A DNA stretch of 64,000 bases from Marisimplicoccus sp038110465 (GTDB taxonomy: Bacteria > Bacteroidota > Bacteroidia > Flavobacteriales > Flavobacteriaceae): assembly GCA_038110465.1 (NCBI GenBank), contig JAYNJU010000002.1, positions 124,001 through 188,000 on the forward strand, written 5' to 3'. Each line of letters begins with the position of its first letter. Within the stretch, counting starts at the first letter, position 1. The position numbers and the translations under genes are program-made. Under the pieces are notes generated by a model that was given only the letters and a program-made list of their open reading frames with translations, did not search any database and was not told where the DNA came from. Below, piece by piece: positions 7,128 through 16,045 of the stretch.

Positions 7128-8273
7128 ATGAAAACAAAAAATCTTTTCACTCTTGTAATTCTTTTGATTTTTTCAATGGCATGCTCTCAGACTGAGAACA
7201 ATCCACCAATTAAAGATTTTGATGAAAACTCCTATGAACTTCTCAAAATAACTGATGGGATTGATATTCCTTGGGGTCTTGCTTTTATTGACAATAACTC
7301 TTTTTTGGTTACAGATAAAAAAGGAATTTTGTATCATGTAGAAAATGGAAAAAAAGAAATAGTTAGTGGTACTCCTGAAATTATTTTTTCAAGGCAAGGC
7401 GGTTTACTTGATGTAGCTATTGATAATAATTTTATTGAAAATAAAAGGATTTATTTAACAGCTAGTGTTTCTGACTCAAATACTGGATCAAATACAGCAT
7501 TATATTCTGGAACTTTAGATAATAACAATATCACTAATTTAAATTTACTTTATAAAGCCTCACCAGACACAGATGAAGCAAGACATTATGGTGGTAGTAT
7601 CCTAGTTACGGATAAATATATATACTTTACCATAGGCGATAGGGGAAATAGAGATGTGAATCCACAAGATATAACATTAGATGGTGGTAAAATTTATAGG
7701 ATTAATCTGGATGGCTCAATACCTAATGATAATCCATTTTATAATATTGAAAATGCCAAAAAAGCAATTTGGAGTTATGGGCATAGAAATCCTCAAGGTA
7801 TAATTAGTGGATTAAAGGATGGTGATATATGGATTCATGAACATGGCCCTAGAGGTGGAGATGAAATTAATATTGTTTCAAACCCAAAAATTAATGAAGA
7901 TCCAATTAAGGAAAGAAATTATGGTTGGCCAAAAGCAACTTATGGAATTAACTATAGTGGAAGTGAGATAACTAAAATTAAAAAAATGGATGATGTTGTT
8001 GATCCATTTTATTATTGGGTACCATCTATAGCTCCTTCTGGAATGGCTATGATTAAAAATTCTAAAATTTATAAAGATTGGGAAAATAGTTTATTAATTG
8101 GTTCTCTAAGTTTTAGATATTTAGAGAGATTAGTATTTGATTCAAATGAAATTATAGAAAGAGAAAAGCTTTTTCCACGAGTAGGAAGGGTTAGAGATGT
8201 AAATATTAGTCCTGATGGATATGTTTATTTAAGTATAGAAGGTGAAGGAATTTTTAAATTGTTACCAAAATAA
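7128..8273 (+). CDS. PQQ-dependent sugar dehydrogenase, lipoprotein
   Basis: 381 residues from the ATG at 7128, chosen over a TTG three codons upstream. The signal peptide ends at a SMAC lipobox. The body is a six-bladed propeller of the soluble glucose/aldose dehydrogenase family (GSDH, YliI-like): IPWGLAFID, RQGGLLDVAID, ARHYGGS with the likely catalytic His, YGHRNPQG, EHGPRGGDEIN and WVPSIAPSGM are all in order. Relatives oxidise aldose sugars with pyrroloquinoline quinone and Ca2+ outside the cytoplasm. No PQQ synthesis gene lies in the window, so the cofactor could be scavenged. The physiological sugar is unknown. Confidence 0.9.
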   Translation: MKTKNLFTLVILLIFSMACSQTENNPPIKDFDENSYELLKITDGIDIPWGLAFIDNNSFLVTDKKGILYHVENGKKEIVSGTPEIIFSRQGGLLDVAIDNNFIENKRIYLTASVSDSNTGSNTALYSGTLDNNNITNLNLLYKASPDTDEARHYGGSILVTDKYIYFTIGDRGNRDVNPQDITLDGGKIYRINLDGSIPNDNPFYNIENAKKAIWSYGHRNPQGIISGLKDGDIWIHEHGPRGGDEINIVSNPKINEDPIKERNYGWPKATYGINYSGSEITKIKKMDDVVDPFYYWVPSIAPSGMAMIKNSKIYKDWENSLLIGSLSFRYLERLVFDSNEIIEREKLFPRVGRVRDVNISPDGYVYLSIEGEGIFKLLPK

Positions 8274-8284
8274 AAAGGTGATTA

Positions 8285-8596
8285 ATGTTTATAAATAAAC
8301 TCAAATCAATAATAAATAAAATCTACTTTAAATATCTAATTATATCTATAGCTTTTCTATTATGGATGACTTTTTTAGATACTAATTCTCTATTAATACA
8401 TGCTGAATTGAATAGAGAGATTAGAAAACTTAAAAAAAGAAAAGATGCTCTTACTGAAGAAATTTCAAAGGACAAAGAATTAATCCTAAAACTTGAAAAT
8501 TTAGATAGTTTAGAACATTATGGAAGAGATAAATATTTTTTGAAAAAAGAAAATGAAGATATTTATTTAATTGAATTTGAAACAGAAAATGATTGA
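8285..8596 (+). CDS. FtsB/DivIC septum formation initiator
   Basis: 103 residues. A short cytoplasmic N-terminus is followed by one membrane segment (about residues 17-30) and a coiled coil (LNREIRKLKKRKDALTEEI), then a conserved-looking tail with YGRDKYFLKKENEDIYLIE. This is the layout of FtsB/DivIC, which joins FtsL and FtsQ/DivIB in the divisome. The size matches the family. It ends three bases before the parA start, tying division and partition genes into one operon. Confidence 0.85.
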   Translation: MFINKLKSIINKIYFKYLIISIAFLLWMTFLDTNSLLIHAELNREIRKLKKRKDALTEEISKDKELILKLENLDSLEHYGRDKYFLKKENEDIYLIEFETEND

Positions 8597-8598
8597 TA

Positions 8599-9372
8599 AT
8601 GGGTAAAGTTATTTCAATAGCAAATCAAAAAGGCGGTGTTGGTAAGACAACAACTTCTGTAAATTTGGCAGCATCATTAGGAGTTTTAGAAAAAAAAGTT
8701 TTAATAATAGATGCTGACCCACAAGCTAATGCTACTTCTGGTTTAGGTTTTGATTCCAATAACAAGGAACATTCACTCTACAATGTTCTCTCAGACACAG
8801 TTAATATTTCAGAAGTAATTAAGACTACGAAATCTCCAAATTTAGATTTAATACAATCAAGTATTGATTTAGTTGGTATAGAGATTGAACTTGTTGATAT
8901 AAAAAATAGAGAGTATAAACTAAAAGATAAGATTATAGGAATTAAAGATCTTTATGATTACATAATTATTGATTGTGCCCCATCTCTTGGATTAATTACA
9001 TTAAATGCCTTAACATGTTCGGATTCTGTCATTATTCCTATTCAATGTGAATATTTTGCTCTTGAAGGTCTAGGAAAGCTTTTAAATACAATTAAAAGTA
9101 TTCAAAAAATACATAACCCTGAATTAGATATTGAAGGCATTTTATTAACTATGTATGACTCAAGATTAAGACTTTCTAATCAAGTAGTTGAAGAAGTAAA
9201 GAAACACTTTGGCGATATTGTATTTAACACAATTATTCAAAGAAATATTAAATTAGGAGAGGCTCCTGGTTTTGGAAAAGATATCATAACATATGATGTA
9301 ACCTCAAAGGGTACAAAAAATTATCTTTCATTAGCTAATGAAATTGTAAAAAAAAATGTAAATGTCCAATAA
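8599..9372 (+). CDS. parA: Chromosome-partitioning ATPase ParA
   Basis: 257 residues from the ATG at 8599; a TTG two codons earlier overlaps the previous stop. The deviant Walker A motif KGGVGKTT is near residue 11, with IIDADPQANAT (Walker A') and IIDCAPSLG (Walker B) behind it. ParA binds DNA non-specifically in its ATP form and moves ParB-parS complexes to segregate replicated origins. Its last 11 bases overlap parB, typical of translational coupling. The neighbourhood suggests a chromosomal rather than plasmid copy, possibly near the origin. Confidence 0.95.
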   Translation: MGKVISIANQKGGVGKTTTSVNLAASLGVLEKKVLIIDADPQANATSGLGFDSNNKEHSLYNVLSDTVNISEVIKTTKSPNLDLIQSSIDLVGIEIELVDIKNREYKLKDKIIGIKDLYDYIIIDCAPSLGLITLNALTCSDSVIIPIQCEYFALEGLGKLLNTIKSIQKIHNPELDIEGILLTMYDSRLRLSNQVVEEVKKHFGDIVFNTIIQRNIKLGEAPGFGKDIITYDVTSKGTKNYLSLANEIVKKNVNVQ

Positions 9373-10240
9373 GAAACAAAAAAAGGTTTTAGGGAGAGGC
9401 TTGGATGCTTTGTTAGATTCTTCACAAGAAAAATTTGAAAGTATTCCTAAATATTCAAATATTAATTCATCTGAAATTGAATTAGATAAAATACAGGTTA
9501 ATCCTGATCAACCCAGATCTAATTTTGATATTAATGAAATAGAAAATTTAGCAAACTCCATTAAAGAGCTTGGAATAATACAGCCTATTACTGTAAGAAA
9601 AATCAATTCTATGAAATATGAAATTATTTCTGGTGAAAGAAGATATAGAGCATCTAAAATTGCAGGTCTTGAATCTATTCCGTGTTACATTAGAAATACT
9701 GATTCTGATTCAGATATTTTAAAAATGTCATTGGTTGAGAATGTTCAAAGGGTTGATTTAGATCCAATTGAGATTGGATTAAGTTATGAGCGATTGGTTT
9801 CAGATTATAATTTAAATATTGAATCAATTTCGCTGTTAGTTGGTAAGGACAGATCAACAATTTCAAATTATATGAGGTTACTTAAATTGGATCCAATAAT
9901 TCAATCTGGGATTAGGGATGGGTTTTTGACAATGGGCCACGGAAGAGCATTAATTAATGTTGAAGATTTAAAATTACAACTTGATATTTATGAAGAAATA
10001 ATTTCTAAAAATCTTTCTGTTAGACAAACAGAAACTATTGTCAGAAATTTAAATAATAGATCAATAATCAACTTAAATTCAGATGTATCAAAAATATATA
10101 TAGATTTAACAAATAAGCTTGAAAATATTTTTGGTTCAAAAATTAAATTAAAGGAGGATTCAAAAGGTAAGGTTTCATTATCTGCTTCATTTAATAGTAT
10201 TAATGATCTTTATGAAATTCTAAAAAAACTAAAAAATTGA
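9362..10240 (+). CDS. parB: Chromosome-partitioning protein ParB
   Basis: 292 residues. The N-terminus has the LGRGLDALL motif thought to contact ParA. The ParB/Srx CTP-binding core follows (QPITVRK, SGERRYRAS, LVENVQRVDLDPIE), then a helix-turn-helix (VGKDRSTISNYMRLLKLD) and a C-terminal dimerisation domain. ParB binds parS and spreads as a CTP-dependent clamp. I did not find an evident parS in the window by eye. Confidence 0.95.
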   Translation: MSNKKQKKVLGRGLDALLDSSQEKFESIPKYSNINSSEIELDKIQVNPDQPRSNFDINEIENLANSIKELGIIQPITVRKINSMKYEIISGERRYRASKIAGLESIPCYIRNTDSDSDILKMSLVENVQRVDLDPIEIGLSYERLVSDYNLNIESISLLVGKDRSTISNYMRLLKLDPIIQSGIRDGFLTMGHGRALINVEDLKLQLDIYEEIISKNLSVRQTETIVRNLNNRSIINLNSDVSKIYIDLTNKLENIFGSKIKLKEDSKGKVSLSASFNSINDLYEILKKLKN

Positions 10241-10794
10241 AGACTTTAATTTTAACTTTTTCAATCTTTTTTTCTTTGAATTTATATTGTCAGATTGATT
10301 TAGATTCTGTTTATGTGAGTCCTAGAAAACAAAAATTAATTGATGATCCTTTAACTCCATCTAAAGCAGCGTTTTATTCATCGGTTATACCAGGGCTTGG
10401 TCAGATATATACAAAAAGATACTGGATGATTCCTATTATTTATGGGGGTCTAGCTACTTCAGCATATTATTATAATTTCAATAGAAAGGAAGCAGATAAA
10501 TATAGAACTGCATATAAAAGAAGGCTTGCTGGATATTTTGATGATGAGTATATAGATATCATACCAGAAAATGAGAAATTATTAGAGGGTATGAAATTTC
10601 ATAGGAGATATAAAGATTTTTCATTCATGTTTTTGGTTGGTACATATGTACTCAATATTATTGATGCAAATGTTGGAGCTCATCTTCTCCAATTTAATGT
10701 AAGTGAAGATTTATCTGTCAGACCTTTTATAAATACAAATGAATATGATTTCACTCAAAATGCAGGTTTTTTGTTAAAAATTAAATTAGATTAA
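10237..10794 (+). CDS. DUF5683 membrane protein
   Basis: 185 residues beginning with a TTG that overlaps the parB stop. A signal-like N-terminus (IFFSLNLYCQ) precedes the DUF5683 block with SSVIPGLGQIYTKRYWMIP and two or more membrane segments. The function is unknown; the family is widespread in Bacteroidota and in my recollection regularly follows parAB. It ends one base before lepB. In the arrangement I remember, dapB would sit between these two, but it is absent here. Confidence 0.85.
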   Translation: MKTLILTFSIFFSLNLYCQIDLDSVYVSPRKQKLIDDPLTPSKAAFYSSVIPGLGQIYTKRYWMIPIIYGGLATSAYYYNFNRKEADKYRTAYKRRLAGYFDDEYIDIIPENEKLLEGMKFHRRYKDFSFMFLVGTYVLNIIDANVGAHLLQFNVSEDLSVRPFINTNEYDFTQNAGFLLKIKLD

Positions 10795-10795
10795 T

Positions 10796-12487
10796 ATGAG
10801 TTTTCAAGAATGGGCCTTATTTTTTTTAATATTCAACATTATCATATTTTTTGGATCTCAAAGACTATTTAAAATTGCTGGTATTAATAGATGGTATTCC
10901 TTAATACCCTTTTTAAATATCATTAAACACCTAGAAATAATAAGAAGGCCAAAATGGTGGATAATTTTAGTTTTTATACCAGTTATTAACTTATTAATGA
11001 TCCCTGTAATTTGGGTAGAATTTATAAAGAGATTCAACCATAACAGTAAATTAGATAGAATCCTTGTAATTATTTCTTTGGGATTCTACATATATTATGT
11101 TAGCTATTTTAGTTCAAAAACAAAACTAGTAGATGAGATTAGCTTTTCTGGATTTGAAAAATCTATTGGATCTTTCATATTTGCAATTGTAATTGCAACA
11201 ATAGTTCATAACTATATACTTCAACCTTTTGTTATTCCAACTGGATCTCTTGAAAGAACTTTAAGAGTCGGTGATTTTTTATTAGTTAGTAAATTTCATT
11301 ATGGGGCAAGAGTTCCCTCTACAGTTCTTTCTTTTCCAATGGTACATGATACTATACCTATTCTAAAAACTAGATCTTATCTAAAAAAACCTCAGCTTCC
11401 ATACATTAGAATTCCTGGTTTTGAAGAAATAAAAAATAATGACATTGTAGTTTTTAACTGGCCAGCGGACACTGTAAGGCAGTTCTTTGTTAAGGAAAAA
11501 GGTGTTATTAAACCAAATGATAAAAAATCAAATTATGTTAAAAGAGCTGTAGGAATTGCAGGAGATACTCTTGAAATTAAAAATGGGAATATCTTTATTA
11601 ACGGACAAAGAAATATACTACCCGATAGAGCTAGGCCTTTATTTAATTTCTCAATTGAATCAACTCAGGGAGTCTCATCAAGTAAACTCAAGAATCTTGA
11701 AATAACAGGATTTGTCAGAAAGTTCATAATTAAAAATCTTAATCAAAAATCATATGAGGATATTTTAGATTATATTTTAAATATTTCAAATACTGAAAAT
11801 AGTGAGTACATTGTTTATACTGGTGATGATGGTATTCCTATTGAGATAATTCAAAAAAATAATTTAGAAATAAGTGAGATAATCGATTATAAGAAAGAGA
11901 TTAGTCTGACATATGAAGATTCGATAAAAATAAGAGATTCTGAAATGTTTGATACAATTTATAGAGTTACACAATCTAAAGGAATTTCTAATAATAACTT
12001 TTTTCCAAATAATAGAAATTTTGACTGGAATAATGATCATTTTGGTCCAATATATATTCCAAAAACAGGTGATATAATTGATTTAAATATTCACAATATT
12101 CCATTATATAAAAAGATTATTAAAGACTATGAGTCTAACGATTTAAGAATTGAAGGTGGAGAAATTTATATTAATAACATTAAACAAAATACCTATACTT
12201 TCAAGCAAGATTATTATTGGATGATGGGTGATAATAGATATAATTCTGAAGACTCTAGAGTATGGGGTTTTGTTCCATTTGATCACGTACTAGGAAAACC
12301 TGTTTTTATTTGGATGAGTATTGATGGGCTTTTTAATGGAATTCAGAACTGGAAATTTAGATGGGATAGAATATTTACTACAATTGGATTTGATGGTAAA
12401 CCTAGGTCCTATTTACCTCATTTTATAATTTTTATAATAATTTGGCAGATATATTTCTTTCTGAAGAGAAAAAAAACTAAAAACTAG
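10796..12487 (+). CDS. lepB: Signal peptidase I
   Basis: 563 residues, much longer than E. coli LepB (324), as is usual in Flavobacteriia. Three N-terminal membrane segments are followed by a further one (residues ~118-140). The catalytic Ser is in IPTGSLERTL near residue 151 and the general-base Lys in YVKRAVGIAGD near 249. A long insertion separates these from the last conserved block, MMGDNRYNSEDSRVWGFVP near 480. A C-terminal hydrophobic helix ends in basic residues. The enzyme removes signal peptides from exported proteins at the outer face of the inner membrane. Its TAG stop shares a CTAG palindrome with the convergent rhomboid gene. Confidence 0.95.
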   Translation: MSFQEWALFFLIFNIIIFFGSQRLFKIAGINRWYSLIPFLNIIKHLEIIRRPKWWIILVFIPVINLLMIPVIWVEFIKRFNHNSKLDRILVIISLGFYIYYVSYFSSKTKLVDEISFSGFEKSIGSFIFAIVIATIVHNYILQPFVIPTGSLERTLRVGDFLLVSKFHYGARVPSTVLSFPMVHDTIPILKTRSYLKKPQLPYIRIPGFEEIKNNDIVVFNWPADTVRQFFVKEKGVIKPNDKKSNYVKRAVGIAGDTLEIKNGNIFINGQRNILPDRARPLFNFSIESTQGVSSSKLKNLEITGFVRKFIIKNLNQKSYEDILDYILNISNTENSEYIVYTGDDGIPIEIIQKNNLEISEIIDYKKEISLTYEDSIKIRDSEMFDTIYRVTQSKGISNNNFFPNNRNFDWNNDHFGPIYIPKTGDIIDLNIHNIPLYKKIIKDYESNDLRIEGGEIYINNIKQNTYTFKQDYYWMMGDNRYNSEDSRVWGFVPFDHVLGKPVFIWMSIDGLFNGIQNWKFRWDRIFTTIGFDGKPRSYLPHFIIFIIIWQIYFFLKRKKTKN

Positions 12488-13287
12488 TCTTTGTCAGAGT
12501 TCTTAAATAAATAATCTTTTTCACTTTTACTCAAACTCTCATAACCGGACTTACTAATTTTGTCTAAAATACTGTCGATTTTTTTTTGATTATTAGTATT
12601 TACTTTTGGATTGGATTTTTTCTTAAAGTATTTATTAAAAATTTCAAGATAAAAGGATTTATTCGAAGCACTAAAGTTTTTAGCATAATACAGTCCATAA
12701 AAAGCTCCACCCAAGTGAGCTATATTTCCTCCAGAATTACTAATCGGAATTTGGATTAAACTTAGAATAACATAAAAAAAACCTAAATATTTTAACTTAA
12801 TATCAAAGAAGATAAGGTTCACTAATGTATTTGGCATGTATACACATGTAAAAATTAAGATAGAATAAACAGCAGCAGATGAGCCGATCAATGGTGAAAA
12901 AGAATTACTAAATACAGGAAAAATATTATATGATATTACAAAAAATAGCCCACCAAATAGAGCACCGAAAAAATAAATTTCCAATAATTTTTTGTTACTT
13001 AAAAAAGATAAAAAATGATTACAAACAATATATAGAATTAACATATTCCAAAAAATGTGGAAGAAATCATAGTGCAAAAAAGAATATGATAATAATGTCC
13101 ATGGGCTCTTGATTAATTCTCCAATATTTGGATGGAGATCAAAATAACTTATTAAATTAATTTGTCTAATGTTAAATAAAAAAAGAATAGTGTTAGCAAC
13201 AAGAGGGAGTAAAAAAATTATGATATTGATTAATATAATTTTTTTAAAAATTGACTGACTTAAAAAATATCTATAGCCTAATTCCAT
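12484..13287 (-). CDS. Rhomboid-family intramembrane serine protease (second of pair)
   Basis: 267 residues with six likely membrane helices and a charged C-terminal tail. The nucleophile motif is GSSAAVYS, a variant of GxSG, and the catalytic His lies in NIAHLGGAFYG; an HxxxN pair (HIFWNML) is in the second helix. Rhomboids cleave substrates within the membrane. It overlaps the upstream rhomboid gene by 10 nt, and both close the mutL operon. The tail beyond residue ~215 has no recognised domain. Confidence 0.87.
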   Translation of the reverse strand: MELGYRYFLSQSIFKKIILINIIIFLLPLVANTILFLFNIRQINLISYFDLHPNIGELIKSPWTLLSYSFLHYDFFHIFWNMLILYIVCNHFLSFLSNKKLLEIYFFGALFGGLFFVISYNIFPVFSNSFSPLIGSSAAVYSILIFTCVYMPNTLVNLIFFDIKLKYLGFFYVILSLIQIPISNSGGNIAHLGGAFYGLYYAKNFSASNKSFYLEIFNKYFKKKSNPKVNTNNQKKIDSILDKISKSGYESLSKSEKDYLFKNSDKD

Positions 13288-14015
13288 CTTCTATTATTAA
13301 ATTGATTTTTTTTCCAATACCACATCATTATAAAACCAGTTATTGCTCCTCCAATATGCGCAAAATGAGCAATTGGCCCTACAGAATAAGATGTAAATCC
13401 AAAGAATAAGTCAAATAATATAAGAAGTGGAACTAAAAATTTAGCCTTTATAGGTATTGGTGGAAAAAGTAACATTAATTGAACATTTGGAAATAACATA
13501 GCAAATCCAACTAAAATTCCATATAAAGCACCTGAAGCTCCAACCATTACAGCTTTGTAAGATTGTATTCCAGAATACAATCTTTCTTCACCAATAGAGG
13601 AAATTAGATTAGTACTTAATCTACCTGTTTCAAAAAAACTATTTAAATCAGATTTAGTCAATCCATTCTCTATTAGAATTTGAGAAACTGATATGACATC
13701 ATAATGATATACTAGTGTTTGAATTAATACTGCTCCAATTCCAGCAGAAATATAAAAAAAAATAAATTTTTGTTTTCCCCACATTTGCTCAAGAGGAGAC
13801 CCAAACATCCATAAACCAAACATATTAAATAAAATATGAGTAGTATCACCATGCATAAACATGTGAGTTAATGGTTGCCAAAGAAGAAAACTAGAATTTT
13901 TAGGATAATGCATTGCAAATAAATCATACATTAATTCGCCAAAAACCATAGATGCTATAAAAAAAATAACATTAATAATAATAAGATGTCTAACTATTTC
14001 ACTTACTCTACCCAT
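13278..14015 (-). CDS. Rhomboid-family intramembrane serine protease (first of pair)
   Basis: 245 residues with a canonical active site: GASGALYG around the nucleophile Ser and IAHFAHIGGAITGF around the catalytic His. HMFMHGDTTHILFNMFGLW is the second-helix motif with the oxyanion Asn. About 35 residues between the second and fourth helices form a lumenal loop. It overlaps mutL by 8 nt. Natural substrates cannot be predicted. Confidence 0.92.
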   Translation of the reverse strand: MGRVSEIVRHLIIINVIFFIASMVFGELMYDLFAMHYPKNSSFLLWQPLTHMFMHGDTTHILFNMFGLWMFGSPLEQMWGKQKFIFFYISAGIGAVLIQTLVYHYDVISVSQILIENGLTKSDLNSFFETGRLSTNLISSIGEERLYSGIQSYKAVMVGASGALYGILVGFAMLFPNVQLMLLFPPIPIKAKFLVPLLILFDLFFGFTSYSVGPIAHFAHIGGAITGFIMMWYWKKNQFNNRRWN

Positions 14016-15756
14016 TAAATCTTTTTTCTAAATCATTTTTATTTAAAGTAATAAATATTTGTTTATCAAATGGGGATAAATTAGGTTCTTTGCAAGAAAA
14101 GAGTTCGTTTACTATATAATTTAATTCTTCTTGATCTAAACTAACTCCAGCTTTAATTGCACTTATTTTTGCAAGTTTTTTTGCAAAATAATCAGATTCA
14201 CTTAAATCATTTATTTTAATTGAATCCTTATCAAAACTAAGTAGTTCATTTATAGTCTCTTCTATAACAGAATTTTCAATATTTAATGGCACAGAAAATA
14301 CAGACAGCTTATTATCTTCTATCTTGAATTCAAAACCTAATTTTAGAAATTCATCAATTGAATTATTTAAAAGAAGTAATTGTTTTTTTGAAATTTCAAT
14401 ATTTACTGGAAAAGCTAACTTTTGAGATTCAGATACTTGAACAAACATTGATTTTAAAAACTTTTCATATAAAATTCTTTGATGAGCATAATTTTGATTG
14501 ATTATTATAAGTGATGATTTACTGGAACTTACAATATATTTATTAAAAATTTGAAATATTTTTTGATCAAATTGAACATTTTCATTAAATAATTCATTTT
14601 CAATATTACTTGAAATTTCAATATTATTATCTAGGTTATATTCACTTAATTCTTTAAATGGATTAAAATTTGAATCTATTTCAATAGATGGAAACTTAGG
14701 CTTTGAATTTACTTGAGAATAAGAGATTTCCATATTAGGATCTTGTTCAAAATCAAGTATTGGTGTAATCTGATATATTCCTAAACTATGTTTGACAATT
14801 GATTTAATGATAGAATATATAACCTGGTCATCTTCAAATTTAATTTCAGTTTTATTAGGGTGTACATTTACATCTAATTTTTTTGGGTCAATATCAATAA
14901 ATAAAAAATAACCAGGATAATAACCATCTCTGAGTAGACCCTCATAGGAAGATGATATTGAATGATTAATAAAGTGACTTTTTATAAACCTTTTATTTAC
15001 AAATATGTATTGATTTGATCTAGATTTTTTTGAAAATTCAGGCTTTAAAATAAATCCTGTAATAGCTGCTACATCTGTATTTTCTGATATTGGAATTAAA
15101 TTTTCAGTTATCTTATCACCAAAAATTGAAATTATTCTTTTTTTTAAAGTTTCTTTTTTTAAATAAAAAATTTCTTCATCATTATTAATAAAAGAAAAGT
15201 CTATTTCAGGGTGAGCAATAGCTATTCTATGAAAAGTATCTAGGATATGTTTAAACTCTACAAAATCTGATTTTAAAAAATTTCTTCTTGCTGGAACATT
15301 AAAAAAAATATTTTTTACTTTAATAGAAGTACCTGAATTTATATTTGAATCTGAATAATTAACTAATCTACCACCTTTAATTTCAATATGATAACCATTT
15401 TCATTTTCTGATTTTGAGCTCATCTCAACCATTGAAATTGAGCAAATTGCAGCAAGAGCTTCACCTCTGAACCCCATCGAATTAATTGAGAAAATATCAT
15501 CAATTTCTCTAATTTTAGATGTGGCATGCTTTACAAATGATAAATGCATATCATTTTTTGTCATTCCAATACCATTATCTATAACTTGAATTAGATTTTT
15601 GCCTGCATCTTTAACTACAACCTTTATTTTAGTTGATTTAGCATCAATTGAATTTTCAAGTAGTTCTTTTAATACTGAAGATGGTCTTTGAACTACTTCA
15701 CCAGCAGCTATTTTATTTGAAACTTCAGCGGGTAAAATTTTTATAATATCTGGCAT
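14008..15756 (-). CDS. mutL: DNA mismatch repair protein MutL
   Basis: 582 residues. The GHKL ATPase motifs are intact: LLENSIDA, DNGIGM, and SMGFRGEAL, followed by VPARRNFLKS. MutL couples mismatch recognition by MutS to downstream repair. The C-terminal half retains the dimer fold, but the DQHAxxExxxxE metal site reads NQNYAHQRILYE and the CPHGRP box is SPFDKQ, so the nicking endonuclease of most bacterial MutL proteins seems absent. The gene begins one base from the small upstream gene and is followed by two rhomboid proteases. Confidence 0.95.
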   Translation of the reverse strand: MPDIIKILPAEVSNKIAAGEVVQRPSSVLKELLENSIDAKSTKIKVVVKDAGKNLIQVIDNGIGMTKNDMHLSFVKHATSKIREIDDIFSINSMGFRGEALAAICSISMVEMSSKSENENGYHIEIKGGRLVNYSDSNINSGTSIKVKNIFFNVPARRNFLKSDFVEFKHILDTFHRIAIAHPEIDFSFINNDEEIFYLKKETLKKRIISIFGDKITENLIPISENTDVAAITGFILKPEFSKKSRSNQYIFVNKRFIKSHFINHSISSSYEGLLRDGYYPGYFLFIDIDPKKLDVNVHPNKTEIKFEDDQVIYSIIKSIVKHSLGIYQITPILDFEQDPNMEISYSQVNSKPKFPSIEIDSNFNPFKELSEYNLDNNIEISSNIENELFNENVQFDQKIFQIFNKYIVSSSKSSLIIINQNYAHQRILYEKFLKSMFVQVSESQKLAFPVNIEISKKQLLLLNNSIDEFLKLGFEFKIEDNKLSVFSVPLNIENSVIEETINELLSFDKDSIKINDLSESDYFAKKLAKISAIKAGVSLDQEELNYIVNELFSCKEPNLSPFDKQIFITLNKNDLEKRFNG

Positions 15757-16043
15757 TAATCCTTAAAGAAAATATATATATCAAAATCAATGATATATAA
15801 AAATACCAAAATAAGAAAAAGTATAATTAAGATTAGGGTCATATTAATTCCTCTATTCTTTCTGTTTCTCATTTTACTTCTTTGATCACTCCAGAGTTTT
15901 CCAATGTCATTTGAATTATAGACATCTCTATATTTTGTAAATTTAGATTCGAAGTTTGATGGAACTTCTTCTTTTCCTTTATAAAATCTTGGTGTATAAT
16001 TAAACCTTCTATTCTTATTTAGTTTGAAGAAATTAATATTCAT
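15756..16043 (-). CDS. Small basic protein with a C-terminal membrane helix
   Basis: 95 residues: a basic, tyrosine-rich soluble part (~70 residues, SKFTKYRDVYNSNDIGKLW) and one C-terminal hydrophobic helix (MTLILIILFLILVFLYIID), so it is probably tail-anchored in the inner membrane. It sits between ribH and mutL. I recall similar proteins in Flavobacteriia databases labelled riboflavin synthase subunit beta, a label that seems borrowed from the neighbouring ribH and is not supported by the sequence. Function unknown. Confidence 0.78.
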   Translation of the reverse strand: MNINFFKLNKNRRFNYTPRFYKGKEEVPSNFESKFTKYRDVYNSNDIGKLWSDQRSKMRNRKNRGINMTLILIILFLILVFLYIIDFDIYIFFKD

Positions 16044-16045
16044 TA

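Noticed and set aside
7128..12487. Nearby replication origin inferred from parAB
   Set aside because: No DnaA-box cluster, dnaA or parS site could be recognised by eye, so origin position is not claimed.
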